Assembly (NCBI GenBank): GCA_034509735.1
Contig: JACGWO010000002.1
Coordinates: forward strand, 27,389,636 to 27,453,635
Origin: Sesamum alatum
Taxonomy: Eukaryota > Streptophyta > Magnoliopsida > Lamiales > Pedaliaceae
Reading direction: 5' to 3'
DNA length: 64,000 nt
A model generated the notes under the pieces. It was not told the origin of the DNA. It saw only the letters and a list, made by a program, of their open reading frames with translations, and made no database searches. Shown piece by piece: positions 1-9,905 of this stretch. Made by a program: the position numbers and the translations under genes. Within the stretch, counting starts at the first letter, position 1. Every line of letters starts with the position of its first letter.

Positions 1-209
1 CCAATTCTCATTCTAGATAATATCATATCTACAACTTTCCCTCCTGATCCTCCACAAACATCCACTCCACCACCTTCTACTCCTGCACCTCCTGCTCTGA
101 AGCATGATATCCATGTTCCTTCCCCACCTATTCCTCCAAGAACACAAAGAGACATTACTCCACCTGTTTGGTTGTAGGATTAGATTTGCATTCATTATGT
201 TCATTCTAC
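1..209 (+). pseudogene. Cop0 copia pol fragment, hinge between integrase and reverse transcriptase
   Basis: Frame 1 is open from the window edge to a TAG at 175-177 and reads as a proline- and serine-rich linker ending in RTQRDITPPVWL. A P/S-rich tract ending in a PPxWL-like motif is typical of the stretch between integrase and reverse transcriptase in plant copia Pol. Past the stop the same frame still gives ICIHYVHST, so the reading frame decayed after the element died. The matching reverse transcriptase resumes at 6006, in the same orientation, on the far side of the 5.8 kb CopM1 insertion. The protein style (GSHWVYKVKL and LVYVDDVLIIG in the second half) differs from all the other copia copies here, so Cop0 is a separate lineage. 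The 5' part of Cop0 lies outside the window. Confidence 0.7.
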
Positions 210-1369
210 TGACCTTAGCGGAAACGCAACGGAAGCGTAAAAAACTTGAATTTAAAGGCGTAATTTAAACGGATTCAAAGGGGGTGTTTCCTTTGAAGTT
301 CCCGGGCGTTTGGTGCATGTCAAGAGCATGAATAAAAGAGGAGAAGATGTTGGACACGTGGCTAAAGGATTAAAAAACAAAAGATACATAAAATGTAAAT
401 AGAAACCAACCTTTGTTCGTTTTTATGTAGAACGGCTTCTAGCGTTGTATGTCCACTTGAGAGCTCAAAGTAGAACTCCTCTAGTTTGTCCATACCACAC
501 CATGGAAGAGTTCTCCAAACTATTGCTAGATAGTAGTAGAGAAGAAGAAGAAGAAACAAACAACTACATATGAACACTATTGATTAGTGCTTTTGGAATG
601 TTTTAGATCAAACGTTTCCAAAAGGTATGAACACAAAAAGGAGAAAATTTGCAGAGATTTTGGAGAGTTTTTTGATGGAAAATTCGTGCAAGACCAAGGC
701 CATACAAGTTATTTCACAGGAGACAGATCCTTTCTTGGAAACTACTATCACGTTGTACACCGTGGCTGCACTAGACATGGCTTATGACTACTCAACTGCA
801 TTTTGGCAATCTCTCGCCATACCTAAGATACAATCTCGATGTACAGGTAAACTCAGCAATTCCTCAAGTTAAAGGATTTCACCTGTACCGTTGGAACCGG
901 GGACTCACGTCATACCTAGCCGACCCTACTCAAGGTCCTCCGTAAGACGATTCCCGCGAGTCACCTCAGTCAGCCGCTCCTCAGCAGGCCAACCCACTAA
1001 CACTGCTTAAACAACCCTCGCCACCCGTTGATGAAACATGACAGCAGATGCTTAGCGCAAGTCTCAAGTAGAATCTTGGTACCCATTTTCGAGATTCCTT
1101 GACTTGGAGATTTTCAGACTGATTCGGGGGAACTGATTTCATGAACCTACCTCCAAGCGTAGTCCCAGTCCCCGAAATGTGATTTCAGTCTGTGGGCTTT
1201 GTTTGTGAAGCGAACAGTTATAAAGCAGTTAAAGTGAACACAGACAAAGTAATGCGCCAAATGAATTTCACTTTCTTATTCATCAAGGTTTTATTAAAAC
1301 TTCGAAATTGTTCAGACATAGGTTACAATTCGCCTAACAAGATTGACTACATGGTCATCTATTCTAACA
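210..1369 (-). repeat. CopM1 3' LTR, a hybrid of type C and type A sequence
   Basis: Bases 210 to about 708 match the end of the type C LTR at 3773-4310 (same CGGAAACGCAACGGAAGCRT start, same region around GGTTTCTATTTACATTT on the minus strand). From about 709 to 1369 the sequence instead follows the reversed type A LTR at 40200-40865, ending in the complement of TGTTAGAATAGATGACC. At 1370 gag starts directly, with no polypurine tract or pol in between. The LTR is 1160 bp against 2233 bp for its partner. The simplest reading is a type A LTR inserted in gag, followed by a deletion joining it to the type C LTR; template switching is an alternative. Confidence 0.65.
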
Positions 1370-1920
1370 GAAGGTCTTTTTCAAGTCCATTCATATTATA
1401 GTTAACGATAAACGGGTCAAAAGAGGGAGGAAGAGACTGAAGGATCACGTCGATATACGTCTCTTTTCCAAGATCAGCTTGGAGGTCTATGAGCTTCTCC
1501 ACTAGGGATAGCATCATCAATCCGCGCTGGTGTACAGACGACCCTTCTGTCATCTTAGCTCTGAAAAAATGCCTTCGTCGCAGCATATCTAATATGCTGG
1601 TCCGGTACAGCATAAACGTCTTTCATGCGGAGCATTATCGAGTTGACATCATCTAGTTGATCATACTGTTTCTGGATCTCATTAGTCATGGATGCCAGTA
1701 TGATGCCGCGGACCTTGCGGTTGTCCTCTTGCCAGTCATTGAACGTCGAACACTCTTTTGACGAGGACCCCTCCGGCAAGACTCGAGGAAGAGGCTTATC
1801 CAGAACGTAAGCCTGATTTTTGAAATCGAGGACAATCCTCAGATTTCGCAGCTAATCATTATCGTTTGTTCCGTCAAATATTTTAGTCTCAAGAATTACA
1901 ACGAGTGGATTCTTGGACAT
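1370..1920 (-). pseudogene. CopM1 gag, N-terminal half, decayed
   Basis: Starts at ATG 1920-1918 with MSKNPL, the same start as the gag proteins at 16486, 36156 and 61296. It has an early in-frame TAG where the others read NDWLRN (W to stop), then a recognisable capsid region (VRGIILASMTNEIQKQYDQL, then after a frameshift YIDVILQSLPPSFDPFIVNY). It stops after NGLEKDL at 1370, where the hybrid LTR begins, so the nucleocapsid zinc knuckle is absent. Gag would build the virus-like particle in the cytoplasm; this copy cannot. Confidence 0.8.
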
Positions 1921-3758
1921 CTGCATTCAAAATGTAAAGCAGAATTTAGTAGATTATTATAATATTGAATTCAAGTTAAGACTTGGTCTTTAGTCATTAA
2001 CCCCTCCCACTATTTCTTCAAAAAGCCCACCACTCTCAAATGGGATTTTCGAGAAACCATTTCCTAGTGGGCTTGGAGTCCACAAACGCAATTCTCCATG
2101 CCCCGCTTTTACGATTCACATGGGAAAGGCTTTGTGGGAGGTATCCATAATCATTCTCATCCAATGAGATCCCTCAAGATATTTTGCCTCGCCTATTCAC
2201 ATGATCCCAAGGACTCCAAGCGAATCATGTTACTTAAGGTTAGGCCCGACCCATCAACCAAATGAATATCTCAACTATCGCCCCCCACGACTCATGAGAC
2301 AGGGAAATAGGAGTATATTTCATTCGTTCACAACAATAGCACATCTTTCTTCCATTCCAAACGTGCCACGACTCGTGAGACCACGAATGGGTGAAAGTAG
2401 CTTCCTCACTACATTGGTATGGATGGAAGGCTTGGAATAATCAAACTATTTGATTTTAATTCCATTTTGGGCCTAATATTGACTTGGACCATCCAAGTGA
2501 GAGTTTATTGTTTAGTAAGACCGAGACCTCATCATTATTAGTATTTTTGCATGCTCAAGTTTCATACATTTAATGTAAATCGATACATTCCAAACACACC
2601 ATACATCAAAGCATTAAAAATATAAGCACATGCAAAACAAGCCTAGCACGCCCCTGTTAGGATGATCACAAGCCCGTTCCCAAGTGATCCACTGAGCCCG
2701 CAGTGCATCTATGGTCAATCTAAGGTAGGCCTACACTATTACAAGTTTTACATCCCATTATCATTCTAATGGGGCCTTGTAAATCATTCTTTGTTCTCCT
2801 TGGGCATTCCGTCGTGGGCTCCGTCCAATGAACCTCTTATTGGCCTTCATCTCCATGGAAGCTTACATTTATTAAAGTAAAACCTCACAACTAATCTACT
2901 CTCATTACAACAAAAAAAAAACCCCAATCAGAAGTTGGGGGAGTACATTTAAAGAGAGAAAGCAAGCCTTATTATTCCAAGGCTAAAAACGATAGAAGGA
3001 ATAAAAAAACAAAGAGGCATGCAAGCCTTACCCAACATAAAATAAACCATACATACGTCAATGGGCTTTGTGATCATCCATATTGTTTATCCAATAAACA
3101 ACAATTACACAATTATATCAAATATAAACATGCCAAGCATATAAATACATCCCATGCATTTATAAATAGACATCCCATATCTAAAACAATATCATATTAA
3201 TAATACAATTAAAAAATATGGATATCAACTATACATCCAATGTACAAATATTTTCTTTTTTGTTTGGAAATCATTTCAAAAATAATCTAAGGCATCAAAA
3301 ATATTTTAGAAAAATTCAATTTAACTATAATTAAAATATGCCAAAATTACCCACATTCAGAAAACAACATAAATCAGAAAATTGAATTTTTCACGAAAAA
3401 TGGTGCAAAACGGCCCAACCGGTCTGGCGGCCACACGCGCGCTTGCACAGGCACAGCGCGCGCGCAGCAACTGGCGCGGGCGCCCACCGCTGCCCTACCA
3501 GGTGGCCGGCACTGTTTTTCACATTTTCTTAAAAAAAATTCTGCTATGAAAAACTGAACCATAATCATGCATTTACAGAAAATTCAATTCTCAAAAATGC
3601 ATGGATATCCATAAGTTCAAAAACAAAATTAACATATTTTCTACACATATTATCATGCTTTAAAGCCATAAATCATGCTTTCCAAAAGCAATTTAAATAT
3701 GTTCTTTATGCTTAACACATAATAATATCTAAATCCTATAGTCACAAACACCGAACCG
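1921..3758 (-). other. CopM1 5' leader (untranslated region)
   Basis: Non-coding leader between the primer binding site and gag, homologous to the leaders at 14781-16485, 30184-32024, 34013-36155 and 58936-61295. On the minus strand it holds a short GC-rich tract (3412-3510), a domain closed by a long inverted repeat (2660-3079), the hairpin block with CACGAGTCGTG-like repeats (about 2270-2400), and the box reading CGTATAAATAGTGGGAG-like sequence in better copies (about 1995-2030). No open frame of note. Confidence 0.7.
2660..3079 (-). repeat. Leader domain bounded by a long inverted repeat (CopM1 copy)
   Basis: GGATGATCACAAGCCC at 2660-2675 is complementary to GGGCTTTGTGATCATCC at 3063-3079, apart from one extra T. 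The arms enclose about 390 bp. The same pair of arms flanks the equivalent leader segment in CopM2, CopA3 and CopA4. Confidence 0.7.
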
Positions 3759-3771
3759 GGCTCTGATACCA
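3759..3771 (-). promoter_or_regulatory. CopM1 primer binding site (initiator Met tRNA)
   Basis: On the minus strand this reads TGGTATCAGAGCC, the complement of the 3' end of plant initiator Met tRNA used to prime minus-strand DNA synthesis in most plant copia elements. It lies one base inside the end of the 5' LTR (3773), which fixes the orientation of the element. Confidence 0.9.
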
Positions 3772-3772
3772 C

Positions 3773-6005
3773 TGAAAGAATCGGGTACGGCCCGGGAACG
3801 CAACGGAAGCATAAAAAACATGAATTTATTGACGTAATTTAAACGGGTTTAAAGGGGTATTCCCTTTGAAGTTCCCGAACGTTTGGTGCATGTCAAGAGC
3901 ATGAATAAAAGAGGATAAGATGTTGGACATGTGGCTAAAGGATTAATAACAAAAGATACATAAAATGTAAATAGAAACCAACCTTTGTTCGTTTTTACGT
4001 AGAACGACTTCTATCGTTGTTCCTTCTTTTCTTCTTTGTATGTCCACATGAGAGCTCAAAGTAGAACTCCTCTATTTTGTCCACACCACACCATGGAAGA
4101 GTTCTCTAAACTATTGCTAGATAGTAGTAGAGAAGAAGAAGAAGAAGAAGAAACAAACAATTCCAAATGAACACTATTGATTAGTACTTTTGGAATGTCT
4201 TAGTTCAAACCTTTCCAAAAGGTATGAACACAAAAAGGAGAAAATTTTCAGAGATTTTGAATAGTTTTTTTTTATTTGAAATTCGTGCAAGATCAAGGCC
4301 ATACAAGTTATGTGAATGGTTTTATGTATGTAGAGTTGTTGAATTCAAATTTCAACTTTTCTTGTCAATTTCCAAAGCAACCTACATACACACACCACTA
4401 TCTATATAACCATGCACCATTATAGCAAATAAAACCAACCACCAAACCATATAAAGGCTGGTCACATGTGCCTCACATGTGGAAGATTTAATTCTTCCTT
4501 CACTTGCTATAAATTGAATTTTTCCATGGACTAGGACTATTAGTCTTGAACTTTTATTTAATCTAATTAAATTAAGTCCAAACAAAGTCCATTGGGCATT
4601 GATTAATTCAATTAATCTCAATCCAATTGAAGCCCATAAGTTTATTTAATCCAATTAAATAAACATAAGTCCAAACTATAATTAATTGATCCAATCAATT
4701 ATTAATCCAAACTCGATAAATTAATCCAATTAATTTATAGGTTCTAAGTCCAAAAATTAACAAATCCAATTAATTAATTCTTAGACCATCCATTAAACGG
4801 ATTTTCAAATAATTGATCCAATCATTTATTTTTCTCTTTGAATTAATTTAATCCAATTAAATTAATTTGCTTCTTCTAGAATTAATTCCAAATTAGTTCT
4901 ACCTATTCCATAGTGATTTGTGTGTGACTCTTTAGGTTCACCCTTAGCTAGACTTGGGCTTGTATCTAACACAATTGGTCAATTGAATCCAATTTAATTA
5001 ACTGTTATCCAAATCATTAATCGGAAAACGCCCGTCACAATGGGTGGCCGTCTAGCAACGGTCCATGGCACTAGAAACTAGGTGAATGTTGGCGTGAACA
5101 TTTAGGCTCCCTAGTTCCATACGAGTACAGTCCTTCCATCATCCGTCTCCTGGTCTAAGTCTAGGGCATGGAATTGCGTGTCGGTTCCCATCCTGGACTA
5201 GACAACTATGCTCAATAACTCGAGACACATTTGCTCTATTGATCGACGTAGGAAATTCCCTACTTGACCAATCATTGTGGCCACAGACTTAAAGAGCTTA
5301 AACCGTCTCAGAGCGCATAGGAGACTCGACTATCATATACTGAGAGGTGACGGATCCTATCTTGGAATCCACCGTCCTCAATACATATTACGACTGCACT
5401 GGATAAAGCTTATAATGAACATATCCTAGATATGGACATCTCTTGCCAGATCCTAGATACAACCATCATATGCATGCGACTGTCATGATTCCTCAAGTCC
5501 GAGGACTGATCTCGTACTATCGGAGCCGGGAATTCCAGTCATACCGACCAAGCCTCCAAGGCTTCCATATGACGATTCCCGCGAGTCAGTTCAGTCAGCT
5601 AGCACCTTTGTCAACTAACCCACTAATATTGCATAGACGTCAACGTATGTCGCTGATGAAACACGACACTCATCCAATGAATGCAATCCTTAGTGCAAGT
5701 CTTTATAGAACCCTCGATGCCCTATCTCGAGGTCCTCGACTTGGAACATTTCAGACCAACCCTCAGAAGTTGGTTTCATAGCTGCCATCAAATGCGTAGC
5801 CCAACTATATGGGTTATCCAATTGGTCTGTGGGCATTTATTGTGACGTTAAAACGCTGTTTAACGTAATTAGTAAGCACAACAAACACATAGTGCCACGG
5901 ATGAATACTTACTATTTTCATCAAGTCAATATTACTCTAATAAAGATTGCTAAATAGTACCCAAAACCGCCAATCCAATTGAGTTTCTGGTCACCTATTC
6001 TGACA
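3773..6005 (-). repeat. CopM1 5' LTR, type C (2233 bp)
   Basis: In minus-strand sense it begins TGTCAGAATAGGTGACC (6005 downward) and ends CTTTCA at 3773, giving the TG...CA ends of copia LTRs, with the primer binding site directly inside. It contains the block shared by all LTR types here (CCATGG, CCGTTGCTAG, AAGTCTAGCTAAGGGTGAACC-like sequence around 4930-5130). AT-rich perfect hairpins fill 4601-4867. It resembles type B and D LTRs at its start and in the middle. Confidence 0.85.
4601..4867 (-). repeat. Run of perfect hairpins with CCA/TGG loops in the type C LTR
   Basis: Perfect inverted repeats separated by three bases: 4601-4617 (arms GATTAAT, loop TCA on plus), 4640-4664 (11-bp arms GTTTATTTAAT, loop CCA), 4683-4701 (arms TAATTGAT, CCA), 4716-4738 (10-bp arms ATAAATTAAT, CCA), 4841-4867 (12-bp arms AATTAATTTAAT, CCA). 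In LTR sense (minus strand) the loops read TGA or TGG. No known protein site is claimed. Confidence 0.8.
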
Positions 6006-7240
6006 TTCCTAGCATGTTTACTCTTGCACACAGATCTTTCTTGGAAAATATGGCAGCAATGCATGAGCCCAGGTCATTTTCTTAGGCATCTCAACATGAA
6101 AACTGGAGCATAACCATGCAACATGAATTGCATGCTTTGGAACAAAACCAGACTTAAGATTTAACCTCTTTGCTTGAGGGTAAGAAAGCCATTGGCTCAC
6201 ATTGGGTGTACAAGGTCAAATTACTGCTGGATGGAATGATGGATCGATACAAGGCTCGACTTGTAGCCAAGGGCTACACACAAATTGAAGGGGGGACTAC
6301 TTCAATATTTTTTCACCGGTTGCCACAACAGTGATAGTAAGGTTGTTTTTGGCTATTGCTTCTTCTCATTCTTGGCCTATCTCACAATTGGATGTGAACA
6401 ACACTTTCTTACACGGACATTTGGATGAGGAGGTTTATATGACACCTCTTGAAAGGTACCTCCATGCTCAGCCTGGTCAGATATGCCGGCCTAAACGCTC
6501 TCTTTACGGCCCGAAACAAGTAGCTTGCCAATGGAACATCGAGTTCACCTCCAAGCTTGAATATTATGATTTTCGACAGTCTCTTGACTAAATGCTCAAC
6601 CTCCTTATTTCTAGCTCTGCTTGTATATGTTGATGACGTTCTAATCATAGGGACTTCTTTGGATTGCATCCCAGATGTCAAGGGCTATCTTGATTGGATG
6701 TTTATATTGAAGATCTTGGTTTTGCAAAGTTTTTCCTGGGGTTAGAATTGGCCAGATCCACTCATGGAACTTTCGTTAATCACTCCAAATATCTTCGTGA
6801 TATTCTCATCGATTGCTACATGTTGGATGTATGCCAACAACCACGCCTCTTCCACATGGAAACAAGTTTGACAACAATACAAGTGCCATTATTCCTTCTG
6901 CACACTATTACAGAAGGTTGGTTGGTCGCTTATTATACTTGGGTTTTCCTTCGCTGTGCAACAGCTCAGCCAGACATTGTATGGTCGTTTTGGTGTGATA
7001 ACAGGGCTGCAATCCACATTGCCAAAAACCCAATTTCCGTGAGTGGACCAAGCATCTTGATATCGATTATCACTTGACTCGTAACACTTCAAGCAAGAGT
7101 TTATTGCTCCTTAAGACATCTAGGGCAAGGAGCAACTCGCTGATTTATTCACCAAGGCCCTCTCACCTCCTGCTTTCTCCTATCTACTTTCCAAGTTGGG
7201 CTTACATCTGGGGTCCCAACTTGGGCTTACAACTTGTAGA
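6006..7240 (+). pseudogene. Cop0 copia pol, reverse transcriptase and RNase H remnant
   Basis: Resumes the Cop0 pol after CopM1. Conserved copia blocks in order: KKAIGSHWVYKVKL (about 6180), RYKARLVAKGYTQ (about 6248), SQLDVNNTFLHGHLDEEVY (about 6388), RSLYGPKQVACQWN (about 6499), then LVYVDDVLIIG with the catalytic YVDD at 6626-6637, and GFAKFFLGLELARS (about 6720). Several frameshifts and stops break the frame. RNase H is mostly deleted: AQPDI (about 6970) runs straight into FWCDNRAAIHIAKNP (about 6990), where a full protein has well over 100 residues more. The end, ADLFTKA-like, is at about 7135-7170. RT would copy element RNA to DNA in particles; this copy is dead. Confidence 0.85.
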
Positions 7241-7584
7241 GAATTAGTAGCCAAGCTTTCATTTTTTCCCTTAGCTTCAGAAGTGTAGTTACTTGAGGAA
7301 GATCGCTGGCTAGGCTTTCCCACCTTATTGAAACAAATACACATTTTTCATCTTTGTATTTTTAGTTCACGCCTTTATAATTGTTTAATGTAATTATTAT
7401 TTAATTATTTAATTTTTATTTTTAAAAAATGAGAACTCATCGCTTTCACTAGTTAACAAATTAAGTATTTTCAAAAGGGAAGCAATTATAATTTTGAAAG
7501 CTTGAGAGATGAAGTATCATTTTACTATTTTGGAGAAATAGTCCGCTTATGTTGTAGATAAAATTTAGCATGGTGTCTGGAATA
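7241..7584 (+). other. AT-rich stretch between Cop0 and the CACTA-like remnant
   Basis: No open frame or known motif. The first part (to about 7400) follows the end of Cop0 pol where a 3' LTR would be expected, so it may be a Cop0 LTR remnant, but no LTR end or second copy is in the window. No CACTA terminus was found on either strand. Confidence 0.4.
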
Positions 7585-7905
7585 CATATAGGAACGGTTA
7601 TTTGTAGAGATTAGGACCGGTAACTGAAATATATTTTGTCTCGATGCTTAGGAACGGTTTTTGCACTCTAACTTTTGAATACAATTTGGACCGATTTTTT
7701 GGTATTGTCTTTAGAACGAAAGCCTAACCACGAAAGGATTGATTTTGGAATACAATTAGGCACGGTAGGTTCCGTCTTTAGGAACGGTTGACGTGTATAG
7801 TTGGAATGGTTATTTCATCGGCTTTGGGAACGGTAAGTCTTTGAAAAAGTCAAATATAGGAACGGTACATTGCGCTGATTAACCATCTAAAGTAGCGTTC
7901 CTAAA
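7585..7905. repeat. Cluster of GGAACGGT-type short repeats (CACTA subterminal repeats)
   Basis: Degenerate copies of aGGAACGGTt occur at about 7590, 7613 (AGGACCGGT), 7650, 7687 (GGACCGAT), 7758 (AGGCACGGT), 7780, 7801 (GGAATGGT), 7826, 7858, and once inverted near 7896 (GTTCCTA). Many plant CACTA (En/Spm) transposons carry dense short repeats of this kind near their ends as transposase binding sites. The cluster lies downstream of the transposase-like gene on the minus strand, the expected place for the 3' subterminal region. Confidence 0.6.
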
Positions 7906-8091
7906 TAATGAATTATTTATTTTTTTATATTAATAGTTTTTATCATTTAAATATAAATTAAATTAATAACAATATTTTGATTATATAATTAATATTTAAA
8001 TATGAAAAATGCATAATTTAGAAATAAAATTATATTAAATACGAATATTATCCGATTTGATTACAAAAAATAAAATAAAAAAATACATAAT

Positions 8092-9638
8092 TTACTCCTC
8101 GTCCCCATCGGCCTCGTCCATCTCGTCAATGTTTGGACGGGTGGGGTCTCTAGGAGGCCGTGACGGGCCGACGTCGGAGCGACTGGTCTGCATGTCCTTC
8201 ACCATGCCCATCAGGTCCGCCATCATATCCTCGAGGCGGCGCAACCGACCCTCCATGTTGGACGAAGGCGCTGGCTCTGGCGCCGGCGGTGGCGGTGGTG
8301 ATGGCGAGGTAATGGTCTGGCTGAGACCCAGGACCTCAGAACCAAGACAAGATACCTGGCCCTTGTTCTTGCCCACGACGCAAGTGAGCCACATCTGCTG
8401 CTCAGTCTGCGCCACCGAGCCCTCTGATTCGGAAGCAGGATCCTCAGGGGCCTGAGACTGATGATCCTCCATCATCTTCTGGAACATCTCCTGCAAAAAT
8501 AATTACAATAAATTAAAAAATTTTAAAATATTTAAAAAAACTAAAGTAGAATGTATTAATTACAACTTACCGCCACCTCCGCTGCCCTCGACCCGCTCCA
8601 GTCGTCGTCGGCCTTCTTCTTGTAGCATCTGGAGAATAACTCCATCTGCTTCACTGGCCGACCGAGCTGCTCCTCCTGTAAAAAGAAATGGGAAACAATT
8701 ATTACAATTTTAATTTAATAGTAATAAATAATTGAAATAACATTAGATATCTTACCATTTTCCGCTTGTGCATACCGACGGAGACAGATCCCCCGCGGTA
8801 CACAGTAGTGGATGCGGCTGGGTTGGCGTTCCGGTTCGCCTTGTTCTTCTCGCACTCTTGCTTGAACTCCAGGGAATCCCAGTACAGGAGGAGTTGCCGC
8901 CAAACCTTGTTCGCCAGCCATAGAGGCTTCTGCAGGGACTGTCTGGCGAGGATGAACTTCTTCCTCAGGAACTTCCCCACCCAAACATGGAAGATCTTGA
9001 ACATCGACTTGTCGTCAGCGTCCCACCAGTACGTCATCTGTATTAAAAAAAATATATAAATATATATTAACTTAGATTGTTAAAATATTTAAAAAAAAAA
9101 ATTAATAGCCGTTACCTTCAAATTCTCAAACTAGAAATGTTGGTGCTCTGGCGGCACCTTGCGCAAAATGCCCCAAGGATGGGGATAGTGTCCTCGCACG
9201 ACCGCGTACATACGCTCGTGGATCTTCCGATCAAGACTGAAATTATAAAATAATTAGTATGACATAAAAATATTAATTTAAATTACAAAAAAATTTAAAA
9301 TTATAAATATACCTCGCATCAGCGAGTGTGATGTACTGGCGCGCGGATGGTGGTGGGAGTGGTGGGGCCGATGGGGGTGGTGTTGGTGGGGCAGCCCATT
9401 GACGGGCCTGATCGACCGCCGGTGCAGTAGTGGATGGTCTGGGCTGCTGATCCGGCGCAGGTGGTGCGGGTGCTTGCTCTGCTGGGGGTGGTGGTGGTGG
9501 TGGTCGGAACACTGCTTCCCCATCCTGGGAAGCAACACCGGCCGGCGGTACAGCCGGTTCGCCGCGACCGTAGCCACGACCACGACCACGACCACGACCA
9601 CGTCCACCTCCTTGAGGTTGAAAATCCCGACCAGACAT
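8092..9638 (-). pseudogene. CACTA-transposon gene with Transposase_24-like domain, five exons, one nonsense codon
   Basis: Minus-strand gene starting at ATG 9638-9636 and ending at TAA 8094-8092. Five exons with GT-AG borders keep one frame: 9638-9313, 9236-9116, 9037-8756, 8675-8571, 8490-8092 (1233 bp, 410 codons). The N-terminus is an RG-repeat followed by a proline-rich tract. The core has WWDADDKSMFKIFHVWVGKF, then CEKNKANRNANPA and GRPVKQMELF, and the C-terminal part has GKNKGQVSCLGSEV, a pattern known from the plant En/Spm-type Transposase_24 family. It ends in an acidic tail. Such proteins are thought to bind subterminal repeats, which lie just downstream. The single flaw is TAG at 9133-9131 in exon 2, where the family normally has Trp (TGG to TAG). 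The catalytic DDE transposase gene (TnpD-like) is not in the window. Confidence 0.7.
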
Positions 9639-9905
9639 TTTCTAAAAATACATGTAAGTATCAATTTATTTCAATAATGAAAATTTTTCTAATTTATTCT
9701 AATATATATGCAAACTAAATTTTAAAACTGTATATATTTATACTAAATACCATAATTTTACCCTAAAATTGCACTAAATCCTTCAAATTATCATATTTTT
9801 AAATATCATATTTATTAAAAAATTAAAATTTCCAGATTTTTAAAAAAATTCAAATTTCCAGATTTTTAAAAATTCAAATTTCTAGATTTTTAAAAAATTT
9901 AAAGT
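9639..9905. other. AT-rich 5' flank of the CACTA-like gene
   Basis: AT-rich sequence upstream of the minus-strand gene, with short near-repeats of AAATTTCCAGATTTTTAAAA (about 9829-9900). No open frame. The copia pol of CopA1 begins abruptly at about 9906, so the 5' half of the CACTA element and the front of CopA1 are both missing at this junction. Confidence 0.5.

Larger units (their letters stand above)
210..6005 (-). mobile_element. CopM1, internally deleted copia LTR retrotransposon inserted in Cop0
   Basis: Read on the minus strand the order is 5' LTR (6005 down to 3773), primer binding site (3771-3759), leader (3758-1921), gag N-terminal half (1920-1370) and 3' LTR (1369-210). Protease, integrase, reverse transcriptase and RNase H are missing. 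The host protein Cop0 is interrupted at 209 and resumes at 6006, which supports insertion. A clean 5-bp target duplication is not visible: left flank TCTAC, right flank TTCCT. The two LTRs match each other only over the 210-708 side, because the other half of the low-coordinate LTR is of type A (see its entry). Confidence 0.75.

Noticed and set aside
5443..5781. 112-codon frame in the type C LTR
   Set aside because: It lies across conserved LTR sequence whose other copies do not keep this frame open, with no recognisable domain.
8057..8455. Plus-strand 132-codon frame over exon 5 of the CACTA-like gene
   Set aside because: The minus strand has splice sites, family motifs and a continuous reading; the plus frame is its shadow.
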